A model generated the notes under the pieces. The model ran no database searches and was not told the origin of the DNA. It saw only the letters and a list, made by a program, of their open reading frames with translations. From Planoprotostelium fungivorum (lineage: Eukaryota > Evosea > Variosea > Cavosteliida > Cavosteliaceae): DNA of 64,000 bases. Both the position numbers and the translations under genes were made by a program. The first letter of the stretch is position 1. Every line of letters starts with the position of its first letter. The DNA lies in NCBI GenBank assembly GCA_003024175.1, contig MDYQ01000184.1, positions 50,801 through 114,800 on the forward strand. Reading direction: 5' to 3'. Shown piece by piece: positions 53,291 to 63,640 of the stretch.

Positions 53291-53985
53291 ATAGTATATG
53301 TATCGACCGTTGGAAATGGCTGGCAAGTGAGATATAGGCGTTGCAATTCGTAATTCTTTTCGTGATCTGATCCGATCAGCAGCTTTCTGTATTCAAGTCC
53401 TCAAGCCTTTCAATTCCTTCCTATTTCCTTTTCTTCTGTATGCCCTTATACCTATTCTGACCCTCAGCTGACTCGCTTCTCATTTTAACATCTTTTCCAG
53501 TCCCTCTTTCTGCTCTTTGACTGCCACAAGATGAGAAGAAGAGATCATTATACAGCTGAAACAACCGAAGGACAACATTTTTACAACGGGCAAGATGGAT
53601 GATAATCACAAACGCTCACAACTCTAGCACGCTGCTCAATCATCACAGTCGACTTCTTTCGCGCCTCATGTTCTGATAGTACGACAGATGATGCCAGATC
53701 CTTTCAAGAGGTGGACACAGTGACCCTGGCTGAAGGTCATATCCTCTCTTCTGTATTGCCTCAGTTGGACAATGAGAACGAGACCGTTTGTATGCGAAGA
53801 AAGAAGCCGCTGTAGCGTGGTGCTGAAAGTCGCAAAGGAAGGTGCAAGGTTGACGGCTCTCAACAGTTGTCTTCCTCAATTATTGAACGTCAGGAGGAGT
53901 GAGTGGATCTTTTTCACATCAACATTTTCAGATCATCATCACACCCTCTTCTTTCACATATTCAATCATCATGCATTACAATACC
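53270..53985 (-). repeat. Dispersed block R1, copy B (inverted)
   Basis: Reverse complement of copies A and C, including the TTGGCTCAGC...CATCTTGTGG segment and the KVAKEGARLTALN coding stretch. It ends inside the last part of the Cys-rich fragment, so copies C and B share its 3' flank (TCGATTCAGCCTCAAAGGCT). Confidence 0.75.
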
Positions 53986-54233
53986 AAGGGATTTGGACCA
54001 ACAAATAAAGATCTGGATTCTAGTGTGCCTTCGTTCAAGTTTATCTCCGTTACACACACCGTTGGCAATTGAAAACAAAGAAACATCTCTCAAACCTGTA
54101 AGGAGCCCAGGTCTTGTGAGTCTTTGTGTTTGGGTTGTTTCTTGTGGTCAAGAGAAGGACAGTCCAAGATGGCACTGAGACAATTTTTCATCTTCCGATT
54201 CTTGTGATACTTGGTTGGATTTATCGGACAGAT

Positions 54234-54360
54234 GATTTGGTTTTTCTGGTTGGTGTCCATGCATTTGGATTACTATTTTTTTCGTGCATATTCCAGTAGT
54301 CGGGAGAGAAGTGATCCATTCTCAATGCACCATTTGACTACCAACCGGAAAAATCGAATC
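54234..54360. mobile_element. MITE copy 2 (foldback, 127 bp)
   Basis: Same element as 25591-25720, about 95% identical by eye, with ends GATTTGGTTTTTCTGGTTGG and ...CCGGAAAAATCGAATC. Flanked by AGAT on both sides (54230-54233, 54361-54364), different from the GCAT flanks of copy 1, so the two are independent insertions and not parts of one duplicated segment. Confidence 0.8.
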
Positions 54361-54365
54361 AGATG

Positions 54366-54600
54366 TTTGTTTTGTTGCGATCTTTGTGGTATCAGCCCTT
54401 CCTCTGCGATATCTTGAGAAAACACTTTTTCCGCTGTAAACATTCGGGATTTTTCAAAAGAGCATCAGCCGATGAGATAGCGTCCTTAATGTCTTATGAT
54501 AGAATTAGACCTGATCTGACGGACTGGAGATAACCAATGCTTGAGAGACGACCTGTGTTGTGCTATTTTGTGTTCTGTCTGCCACCCTCTACAACAAGAG
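54366..54600 (+). repeat. Dispersed block R4, copy A
   Basis: GATCTTTGTGGTATCA ... GGATTTTTCAAAAGAGCA ... CTGATCTGACGGACTGGA ... CCAATGCTTGAGAGACGACC. Related copies at 62.60-62.77 and 63.02-63.18 kb, the latter immediately before the RNF213-like fragment. Confidence 0.65.
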
Positions 54601-54721
54601 ACATCTAGTCACTTCACCGATGCGAGCTTCTATCATTCTCTCGCAATATTTGAGGAAAGGTATAATCCAGGGTTCACACAAGGGTTTCTAGAAAAGGATC
54701 ATCAGGGCCATCACAATTCTT

Positions 54722-55445
54722 TTATCTCCTCTCTCTCCCCTGACTCTCCCTCATCGCCTTCTCGGCGAACGCCATCAGAATCGTAGCACCATCATCTGAC
54801 TTTATGGCGATGCTTCTCCAGTACTCGTATCTCTTCAAAAACTTGTGGGACATGTCCGTTTCAACTGTACCAGGATGTACCCTGATAGTGACGAGATCGT
54901 CTTTGGCGTACTCCACAGATATCCTACTGACGAGTTAGTGGAGGGCGGCTTTCGATAAGCTGTAGATACCAGACGACGTGCCAGAACAATTGATGAGCAA
55001 ACACGTTGCTGCCCGCTAATGAGCTGACGGCCTGGAAGACTCTCGTCGGTCTCTTGAGGAAAAGAGGAAGGATGGCTTGGAATGAGACGAGAACGCTGAC
55101 GACATTGACATGGAAGTGCTCGTTCACGTCACCGAGTGGAACTCTGTCTTGAGTCAGTGATCCATGGAAACGATACCAGCCTTGGCAATGACGTAGTCAA
55201 GACCGCCAGATTGCTTGAGGAGAGTCAGACTGATGACACACATAACGATCGTCTGACCTTCTCGATGGTAGCTGCCACTTGTTTGGCCTCTTTGACGAGC
55301 CAGAAGTGAGCTTGGCGATGTGCAAGTTGTTGTGCTTCGCTGCCAGCTTCTGCAGCTCTGTAACTAAGCCGATACCACGGTTGACAACAGAGATCAGCCA
55401 GATATTCTGTTCAGTGCTGTTTGCAGAGCTACTCATTGTGTTCAT
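54722..55445 (-). pseudogene. Short-chain dehydrogenase/reductase, decayed copy 1
   Basis: ATG 55445 gives MNTMSSSANSTEQNIWLISV then VNRGIGL (Rossmann start; usual Gly-x-x-x-Gly-x-Gly imperfect), a LQKLAAKHNNLHIAKL helix, then pieces in different frames: a SGGLDYVIAKAGIVS-like stretch near 55.19 kb, and near 54.95 kb the active-site segment SGIYSLSKAALH (Tyr-x-x-x-Lys) with VEYAKDDLVTIRVHPGTVET. Stops and frame changes between these show loss of function. A shorter copy is at 60.84-61.29 kb. The family is NAD(P)-dependent oxidoreductases. Confidence 0.7.
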
Positions 55446-55578
55446 CGGAAGGTAGGATGGTTGATAATGATGAAGTTGGAGAGTAATTCAGCCAAAATGA
55501 CATCGTCTTGGATTAGATGGATCGCCCTTGGGAGTTCTGAGAGGGTCATGATTCATCTCGCCACTTCGTGAATCCATG

Positions 55579-55968
55579 TCAATTGACTGAAGGCGCCACA
55601 AACACGTGAGTGACTAATCTGAGCCACCTCATCCGAGAGCGGTTCAACATCTGCATCACCGTCTCTGCTTCCCCTCTTTTTCTCCGTTCACTTCTTTTCT
55701 CGTCTCTCCTCCTACCTCTCCTCCAGTCGCTTCCTCTTCCGCATCTTCTCCTATCTCTGATCCTCTCCTCCACTTTGACTCCTCTCTCTCTTCCCTTCTT
55801 TCTCATCTCTCCTCTCAACGTTCCCTCCCATCTCTCCTCTCGTCTCTCTTCTTCTCGCCTCTTCTTCCTCTCTTGTGTCCTCTTCTCTTCTTCTATACTC
55901 TCCTGTCGCATCTTCCTGATGAAGAGGCAGATAGGATACGCTCTTCGGCCGTCTCTTGGTGTAGACAA
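55579..55968 (-). CDS. Possible Arg/Glu-rich protein, uncertain
   Basis: Open frame of 129 codons, MRQESIEEEKRTQERKKRRE then EERREERWEGTLRGEM, composition like the charged genes at 43-48 kb. Its C-terminal ~20 codons overlap the dehydrogenase-flank repeat (LVTHVFVAPSVN), suggesting part of the frame is chance. Could be a remnant of that family. Confidence 0.3.
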   Translation of the reverse strand: MSTPRDGRRAYPICLFIRKMRQESIEEEKRTQERKKRREEERREERWEGTLRGEMRKKGRERGVKVEERIRDRRRCGRGSDWRRGRRRDEKRSERRKRGEAETVMQMLNRSRMRWLRLVTHVFVAPSVN

Positions 55969-56239
55969 TCTACCGACGTGACATGCAATCCAGCAGAGTC
56001 GTGAGATCTAATGCTGAACGTGGACATCACAAAAGGTGGTAAATCGAGAGAGATCACGCATTTCATCAAACACGCGGTTGTTGTGGGACCCATCGAGTAA
56101 TGACTTTCTCAAGAGGGAAGATGAATTTCAATTTTCAAGGGAAGCAGCTCTCATCTACATGTTATCAAGTCTATTTCTCTTTTTGTAAGCTCAAGCAATC
56201 TACATATATTGAAGACTTACATCTGACAGTTATAGGGGC

Positions 56240-56790
56240 CATCATTCTCCCATTTCAACACAAAGACTCACCTCTTTGGGCTCTCCTGACGGCTGAGCCG
56301 TCGTGGCTTGCGTCATCCTTCGGTGACGACCAGATGTGGTGTCCCTCACAATCCTTCCTCAGAATCAGTCAAATCCTATCGGACAGCACTCTCTCACCTT
56401 CGGGTCCTAATTGCGATCATTTCTCAACCGAAAGCTTTCTTAATCTTTGCGGCGAGGGAAGTTCCATTCTCCCGTGCCACTTTCAGTCCCATCTTGGACC
56501 GTCCTTCTCTCGACCACAAGAAACAACCCAAACACAAAGACTCACAAGACCTGGGCTCCTTGCAGGTTTGAGAGATGTTTCTTTGTTTCTTCGAGGTCAG
56601 CTATATTTGGACTGAATGTTGCGATTCGCAACTCGCTTTGCGGCACTGGTGCCGCAACTTGAACTGAGAAACTTCCACAGGAAGTTTCTGTCCGAGTTTT
56701 GTCGGAGATGTTGAACAAGAAGGAACAAACATCGTCGTGGGGACCGACTGGTGAGAACAGAGAGAGAATAGACCGTGGGCGCTCAGCGTT
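56240..56790 (-). repeat. Dispersed block R2, copy B (inverted)
   Basis: Reverse complement of 48.24-48.75 kb, including CTGGGCTCCTTGCAGGTTTG and GGCACTGGTGCCGCAACTTG. The two sequences differ by scattered substitutions and a small indel near the GACTTTCCTGTCC region. Confidence 0.75.
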
Positions 56791-56834
56791 CTTGCATAAT
56801 TCGTTTCCCTCTCGAGCAAGACAACCTATCAAAC

Positions 56835-57229
56835 TCCAGATGTCTCAGTGCCCCAGTCTGTCATACAGCTGTATACCTGGTGATTGAGTTTATGATGGGA
56901 CGCTGGCTTCAGCTCCTGGGTCCTCTGACTCCATCCAAGAACTTTATTTGCTCCCTAATTGTGGAACTTCTTCATATCAGGTGTGAATCCTTCGTCTTGT
57001 GGTTGTTAATTGAGCTCAGGGTGCGGTCATTCAATACGCAGTTGCTTGTACCAGCCAGACAAGCATAGTTCACGATCAGTGTCAGATATACATCAAGAGT
57101 CCATTTCAACAGTATTATGAGTTCACTTGTGGTGGTGGAAGTGCCAGCTATAGAGCACCAAATGAGGCACCGTCGACCGTATTGGTGTATTATTCATTTG
57201 GTATGATCTTGGCGATACTTCTCTTGTAA
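56835..57229 (+). pseudogene. Cys-rich secreted protein family member 3, 5'-truncated
   Basis: Homologous to the 52.2-52.9 kb gene on the opposite strand. Lacks the signal peptide and first domain; begins at a decayed CPSLSYSCIPGD then a stop, then YDGTLASAPGSSDSIQELYL with LPNCGTSSYQ, an intron of the same type (GTGTGAATCC...GCTCAG), and exon 2 AVIQYAVACTSQTSIVHDQC ... FTCGGGSASYRAPNEAPSTV ending ILLL, TAA 57227-57229. The second exon is intact and very similar, so duplication is recent. Confidence 0.75.
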
Positions 57230-57479
57230 TAATATGGAGGCTGAATAAACAATCACTATATTCCTCTATCCTCTTCGCTTTGTCTCTATAGATGCTAGAA
57301 ACATCAGCCCTGTGTTGATTTGAGTTAAAAAATTGCTCGGCAATACACACATACACTGTTTATCCTTTACACAGTTGTATCTATACAATCACTAATCGAA
57401 CGTGTAAACTCAATAATCTCATTCATTCTATCCAATACATTTATCCGCTATACAGCTCAATTGCATTACACTCTGTACA

Positions 57480-58270
57480 AACTACACACAGAGGCTTGCA
57501 TCTCTAGGAAAGCTACAAGCTCTGTGTTGCAGACACAACACTTTGCGAGCTACTCCCTTCAACGGCTCCAAGAAGACGTCTCGCACTGCACATCTGAGGC
57601 ATCGTGTCGACTATCTACTAGCCAAGACACTCTACCTGTCGTCAGGTGGACGTCTCCACACAGAGACTGGCATCTCTAGGAAAGCTACAAGCTCTGTGTT
57701 GCAGACACAACACTTTGCGAGCTACTCCCTTCAACGGCTCCAAGAAGACGTCTCGCACTGCACGTCTGAGGCATCGTGTCGACTATCTACTAGCCAAGAC
57801 ACTTTGCCCGTCGTCAGGTGGACGTCTCCACACAGAGACTTGTAGCTCCAGGAAAGCTCAAGCTCCACATCGTACACGGACACCCCACGAGCTCCTGAGG
57901 CCTTTCCTCCCAGCAAAAGTTTCGTGTCTACTAACTACGTAGTCTTGACTCGAAACGTAAAGATAATTCAGCAGGCAGAGCTGCAAGCGGAATATTGACT
58001 GGCTTACAGTCTCGACATTCCACTACACAGCCCAGCAGCCGTCTTATTCAGCTTCACGACCTAGTGTCCAAAAAAGTACGGTTCGTGCTACTAGATACTA
58101 GTCAAGACGATCCGACCGCTTCTTCAGATAAGAAGGACCCCTTACATCGTGTGAACGACGGCTCCACCAGGAGACTTCAGCATCATGTAGAACGACGGCT
58201 CCACCGGGAGACTTCAGCATCGTGCAAAACGACGGCTCCACCAGGAGACTTCAGCATCAGCTACCACAGA
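57480..58270 (+). repeat. Dispersed block R3, copy B, with internal tandem duplication
   Basis: Two tandem copies, about 180 bases apart, of a segment containing CTACTCCCTTCAACGGCTCC ... GCATCGTGTCGACTATCTAC (57.55 and 57.73 kb), then the same segments as copy A (51.66-52.11), and three copies of a ~32-base GACGGCTCCACCAGGAGACT unit (58.15-58.26 kb). No open protein of interest. Confidence 0.75.
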
Positions 58271-58789
58271 AGACTTCAGTTTGTGGGCGCGTTTAGTTTT
58301 GATCCCCTCTTTTTTTTTCTCTTCCGTTGTTTGTCGTCTTCCTTTTATTTATTATTTGTTTCGATTTTTCCGGTTTCGATTCTGTCCACCTGTATCGCAA
58401 TTCATGCGATGGAGAGAGAAGGGTCATCGATGTGCAGACCCAGTTGATGGGATCGATCAGCTCCTTCTGTTGATAAGTTAGTTGACGTTACGATGCTTCC
58501 ACTCATTGACACTCACTTGTTCTCTACAGCAACTAACGCAACCTGAGAAAGAAGAGAGACCACCACTAAGAAATGTCATCAGCACGTAGTACTAGTATCA
58601 GAACTCTCAATTGTTTTATGACTAATCTCGGATGAATTTTTATGATCTAATATCTAATAGCTCTCCTCTCCCTTCTAACTCTCAATCAGGTCTTCCATTC
58701 AACCATCCTGCAGCAGACGTTCCAGCTCGAGTACGTCGTAGCCGCTCAGCAGTGCGAGGCATGTCAGAGAAAGGATGCCAAGGACACAT

Positions 58790-59140
58790 GGTAAGCCGTA
58801 GTTCAGGCCAGTGCACTGGTGCCGCAACTTGAACTGAAAAAACAGCGACTGGACTTTCCTGTCCGAGTTCTCTCGGAGATGTTGAACAAGAAGGAACGAA
58901 CATTGTCGTGGGGACCCACTGGTGAGAATAGAGAGACCGTGGGCGCTCTTTGTTGTTGCACTGGGATCAATACGTGCACTCACCCAATGAGTAGGACGGC
59001 GTGGGGGTGAGGTCTATTGTCTCCCAAACTTCTCATGATCTCAGAGATCGCGTGACCTCCTTTTCCGGGTACTCTTATATCCTCTCTTGTGATGACTCCT
59101 CGTCAGTGATCTTCCAATATTCGAGTGAGGATTTGACCGT
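58790..59140 (-). repeat. Dispersed block R2, copy C (inverted, partial)
   Basis: Reverse complement of 48.06-48.38 kb: shared TGATCTTCCAATATTCGAGT and CCCACTGGTGAGAATAGAGA. Together the copies show that R2 spans at least 0.7 kb. Confidence 0.7.
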
Positions 59141-59384
59141 CCGGTGTAAGAAGGTACGAGATCTCGTCGTGAGGGTCACAGGAAGAGCCAAATTGGATAC
59201 TACGATTGGACAATGGTCACGTACTTCGAATTGGAGGTAGGAGGGATCATCAGACATGGCAACGATGATGTCTACCACCGTCTGTAGGAAGATACTGCCT
59301 CCTGGTCGCATCGCAATCGGTAGCCGGACATTCGATCGCACTGATACATATTAAGGTCTCTTTGGCACCTGCAACGGATAGAAG

Positions 59385-60250
59385 ACTTGAGACGAAGATC
59401 ACAAACAAGTCCTCACACGAGTCGAGGCCACGTCAACCACTTACAGAGAGATCGTTCTGAATGATGATCAAATATGTGAAAGAAGAGGGTGTGATGATGA
59501 TGTGAAGATGTTGATGTGAGAAAGATCGACTCACTCATCCTGACGTTCAATAATTGAGGAAGACAACTGCTGAGAGCCGTCAACCTTTCAACTTCCTTGG
59601 CGACATTCATCGCCACACTTACAGCGGCTTCTTTCTTCGCATACAAACGATCTCGTTCTCACCGTCCAACTGAGGCGATACTCAAGAGAGGATATGACCT
59701 TCAGCCAGGGTCACTGTGTCCACCTCTTGAAAGGATCTGGCATCATCTGCCGTACTATCAGAACATGATGTGCGAAAGAAGTCGATTGTGATGGTCGAGC
59801 AGCGTGCTAGAGTTGTGAGCGTTTGCGATTTCGTCCCCGATCCATCTTGCCCGTCGTGAAAAAGTTGTCCTTAGGTTGGCTCAGCTATGTATGATGATCT
59901 CTTCTTCTCATCTTGTGGCAGCCAAAGAGCAAAAAGAGGAACTAGGAGGAGATGTTAAAATGAGAAGCGAGACGGATGAGGGGACATAAGGCATACAGAA
60001 GAAAAGGAAATAGAAAGGAATTGCAAAGCGTGAGGACTTGAATGCAGAAAGCTGCTGATCGGATCAGATCTTGTGATCTTGTGCCGGAAAAGAGAAAAAT
60101 CGGTCATCAGTACAACCCGCTGTAACGAAAAGAATTACGAATTGCAACGCCTATATCTCACTTGCCAGCCATTTCCAACGGTCGATACACATGCCATTCA
60201 ACGTAGCTTTTGAGGCTGAATCGAATGATGTAAAACAACAAGATTGTTGA
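59385..60250 (+). repeat. Dispersed block R1, copy C
   Basis: Same orientation as copy A. Minus strand reads LYAKKEAAVSVAMNVAKEVE then RLTALSSCLPQLLNVR; the open frame differs by an indel from copy A. The end carries the same 3' flank as copy B. A 60-bp internal partial repeat (GCTGAATCGAATGATGTAA) follows near 60.34 kb. Confidence 0.75.
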
Positions 60251-60572
60251 AGTGAGGTGTTACAAAATTACGATTTGTGACACGTATTTCTCTGCTATGA
60301 GAGGTCTAATGCACTCGAGACTGGTATCATTCGATGCAACTTTCAATGCTGAATCGAATGATGTAACAAAATACAGACAGTGAAGAGAGGTGTCGAAAAG
60401 TTGTGAATGTCGAAGCGTATTACTCGATTGCACGTGCTCTGCTTCTCGAACTGACACCAGCACTATCACGTGTGAGGCTGCATCTACCTTAGAAGATGAT
60501 GTGAGCGAAAAAGAACGATGTCATTTCGCGTCTCTTGCATCGTAATCTCAGTTTCCTCCTCGATAAAGGTTA

Positions 60573-60833
60573 ATGTTATATTTTTCCGCCCAAATGTGTC
60601 TCAACTTCACCTCAGGCGACCAAGAGAAGGCCATAGACATACTCAACCAATCTCCTCACTTGGCCTTACAACCTCTCACCAGTAAATCACCCAGCTGGAT
60701 GCCCGCCACCCTCCCACCCGATCTACCCCTACAACAAGTGACATCTGACATTCACTTCAGGGATGCGAGCTTCTATCACTCTCTACAACATCTGAGGAGA
60801 GGTATAATCCAGGGTTCACACACAGGTTTCTAG
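60573..60833 (+). pseudogene. Unidentified exon fragment next to SDR copy 2
   Basis: Reads LNFTSGDQEKAIDILNQSPH then LALQPLTSKSPSWMPATLPP and FYHSLQHLRRGIIQGS. The second half (about 60.75 kb on) is shared with 54.60-54.72 kb, next to SDR copy 1, so the unit duplicated together. No family. Confidence 0.4.
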
Positions 60834-60839
60834 AAAAGG

Positions 60840-61290
60840 ATCCACAGGGCCATCACAATTCTTTTATCTCTTCTCTCTCCTGACTCTCCCTTGTCGCCTT
60901 GTCGGCGATCGCCAACATTATGGCGATGCTTCTCCAGTACTCGTATCTCTACAAGAACTTGTGGGACTGCCCGTTTCGACTGTACCAGGATGTATCGTGA
61001 TAGAGATGAGATCGACTTCGGTGTACTCCACAGATACCCTGCGGAGGAGATAGTTGAGAGCGGCCTTCGATAAGCTGTATGTACCAGATGGCGTGTTAGA
61101 ACAATTGATGAGCGAGCGCGTTGCTGCCCGCTAATGAGCTGACGGCTTGGAAGATTCTCGTCGGTCTCTTGAGGAAAAGAGGAAGGATGGAGATCGCCCT
61201 GAGGAGTTCTGAGAGGGTCATGATTCATCTCACCACTTCGTGAATCCATGATAATTGACTGAAGGCGCCACAAACACGTGAGTGACTACA
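60840..61290 (-). pseudogene. Short-chain dehydrogenase/reductase, decayed copy 2
   Basis: Retains the active-site segment SGTYSLSKAALNYLLRR and TIHPGTVETG on the minus strand near 60.95-61.10 kb and the flank of copy 1 (TCATGATTCATCTCACCACT ... GGCGCCACAAACACGTGAGT), but the N-terminal half is deleted: 61.19 joins to what is 55.08 and 55.53 in copy 1. Frame breaks remain. Confidence 0.65.
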
Positions 61291-61639
61291 GCCTTCTTTG
61301 GGGATCGATGGCGACACTCTTCAGGTAGGTCAGAAACAGCAATCAGCGAGCAGTTCCTTCCTGACTTTTCACGGCAAGCATCACGATGGGTCTTTTGTCC
61401 ATTCCACGAATTACTCAACCACGGCAGACAAGCGGGGTCAAGACAATTGGCACACACACCATTCTACTTCTTCTCTCTCTGTCCCTTTGGTTACACCGAA
61501 TCGACGTGAGCATCTCATCGGACTCTATTCTGCACAGGCTGGACACAGCTCTCTTCGAATCAGGTGAGTTGAACCATCGAACGCTTTGTAACAGACACAG
61601 GAATTTCTCCGATCAGACATCACAACAGATCTGAATGGC

Positions 61640-62180
61640 CTCACCATTCCTGCATTGAAGGAGAGTTGTTGTCAGCGTGGGCTCCGGATCGGCGGTTCAC
61701 GTAGCGCTCTCAAATCCAGGCTCACAGGTATACCAGTGGCGCCTCCTGCCGCCTCAGACTCAGCTGGAGGAGCAGAGGTGAAGGAGAAGTTGACCTCACA
61801 ATCCTTTCTATGTGAAGGAGAGAACAACAGGCTGTGCCGGTTATCCCAGCTGACCCGGATGTGTTCATGAGCTACATTTTGCAGAACCGACTCACTCATG
61901 GCGTGAGGAAGTGGGGCCGATTTTTCTTGGGTGAGTCCTACTTTATTCCGATCGTTGGTACTGATCGTAGGACAGGAGCGCGTGCTCTTCAGACGATTTT
62001 CTGATGGCACGAGATGGAACTTGCGCCAGTGATGGACTCTCAACGCCATTTGATGGGAGATGGATTTCAAGCACTCGCTGGTGTTTCAGGTGATGTCTCT
62101 TTCTTCGAACAAGCGTTGAGGACAGAGTGTATACCGGCGTTATTATACCTCCCTGGTGTTTAGATATGTACAAAGAGCAA
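61640..62180 (+). pseudogene. SAP-like helix gene fragment
   Basis: Exon reading DLNGLTIPALKESCCQRGLR then IGGSRSALKSRLTG, matching the SAP motif pattern (L...L...C..RGL..G.K..L..RL). Then an intron or shift leads to a second exon, AVPVIPADPDVFMSYILQNR with LTHGVRKWGRFFLG, near 61.83-61.93 kb. Similar LTHGV-type pieces at 24.6 and 42.25 kb. SAP motifs usually bind AT-rich DNA. Frameshifts between the exons point to a decayed copy. Confidence 0.5.
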
Positions 62181-62599
62181 TGGTATCTACTGTAAGTGGG
62201 AGCAGCAGACCGAATAACTCATATTTGATGCAAACCCGTTAATAAATGAATTGTAGAGGATATGATTCTTTTTGTGTCATATCTCCACATCTGTCCCACT
62301 CTGATTGTTCTTTTCTGGAGCGTGTCATCTAGAAGGGCTATGGATCGTTTCTTTATCAAGAGATGATTTCCACGATTGTGGACAGCAGAGATATTCGATG
62401 TCGTTGCAGGTGTGAAAACCTTCCCGGTCTGGGTCATGCCATCCGAAAACATTCGGACTGCAACATCAGCGTCGTCATCTTCAACACGAGGAATTTGTGG
62501 CTGATGAGCATAGATAAGCGTTGCTGGCGAGATCGTCACAAATAAGTCTCACAGAAGTCAAGGCCACGTGGACCACCTTCAGACAGATTTTTATATTAT

Positions 62600-62770
62600 C
62601 ATATTATTCGGGATTTTCCAGCCCAATAACAACAGATGAAGGACTATCTTGAAGTTTCTCTGAGACAATATGACCTGATCTAACAGACTGGAAAAGACCA
62701 ATGCTTGAGAGACAACCTGTGTCGTGGTTTTTTGTGTTCTGTCTGCCACCCTGCCAATCGGTAAACTACA
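62600..62770 (+). repeat. Dispersed block R4, copy B
   Basis: GGGATTTTCCAGCCCAATAA ... GACCAATGCTTGAGAGACAA ... TTTGTGTTCTGTCTGCCACC, as at 54.45-54.59 kb. Confidence 0.6.
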
Positions 62771-63019
62771 ACAGACGAACATTCCGTTCCAAGATTGAAG
62801 CACCCAAAAACGGATTCAGACCATAATGCAACGTCTAGGAGAAGTATACGGCAATGAGGAGGGAGAGGTCGAGTTGATGGTCCAAAAATTACGGCCTCCT
62901 ACTACGATTGGACAGATATTAAGGTCTCTTTGGCACTCGCAACGGATAGAACATTCAGAACGAAGATCACTAGCAAGTCCTCACACGAGTCGAGGGCACG
63001 TCAACCACATACAGAGAGA

Positions 63020-63180
63020 TCTTTGTTTTGTGATGAGTTGTGATCTTTGTGGTATCAACATTATTTGGGATTTTTCAAAAGAGCAACAACAGATAAAGGA
63101 GCGTCTGGAGCATATTCTGTGAACGTGAGACTTGATCTAACGGACTGGAGCATACCAATGCTTGAAAAACGACCAGTGTC
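63020..63180 (+). repeat. Dispersed block R4, copy C
   Basis: GATCTTTGTGGTATCA ... GGGATTTTTCAAAAGAGCAA ... GATCTAACGGACTGGAGCAT ... ACCAATGCTTGAAAAACGAC. The copy directly abuts the RNF213-like fragment. Confidence 0.6.
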
Positions 63181-63640
63181 GTGCCACGCACGCCCTGCAG
63201 AGGACTGAAAGAGGAGATCAGACACATTCGAGACCTCTTCCTCACACAGCTTGGACACTCTGAAGGAGTACCTCCTGCTTCACCAAGAGATGATCAAAAA
63301 TCGACTGAGTCACACGCACTTTGATCTGGAGAGAAGGGTGGAGAAACAGTTGGCCTCTCTAAGATCATCTTGTTGATGGAAAGCCGTGGAACAGTCATTC
63401 TAAAGGTGAATCATCCCTCCATCGCTCATCTTTCTGTCATCCATCATCCAATGGTCATGCATGATGATTCATCTAATACAAATCATGAGATCAAATCGAT
63501 TGGGATGAATTCTGAATGGTGTAGGATCTAGAGAAAGTGTACAGAAGTCTCTACGACATGCTGAACCGGAACTACACCGTGGTGGGCAACCGAAAGAAGT
63601 GCCGCGTGATAGACCACGTTTTCCTCCCGGCTCAGGAAAG
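63181..63640 (+). pseudogene. RNF213-like (mysterin) giant ATPase/E3 fragment
   Basis: Exon 63.36-63.41 kb reads KIILLMESRGTVILK, then an intron of about 115 bases starting GTGAATCATC and ending GGTGTAG, and an exon DLEKVYRSLYDMLNRNYTVV with GNRKKCRV. This is the signature region of the RNF213 family, where homologues read LYDALNQ-Y.... After CRV the expected continuation is lost: the sequence becomes IDHVFLPAQER and stops, overlapping the start of a gypsy fragment. Only ~50 of several thousand residues remain. Upstream 63.2-63.35 kb has an exon-like LDTLKEYLLLHQEMIKNRLS stretch, possibly the same gene. Confidence 0.65.
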
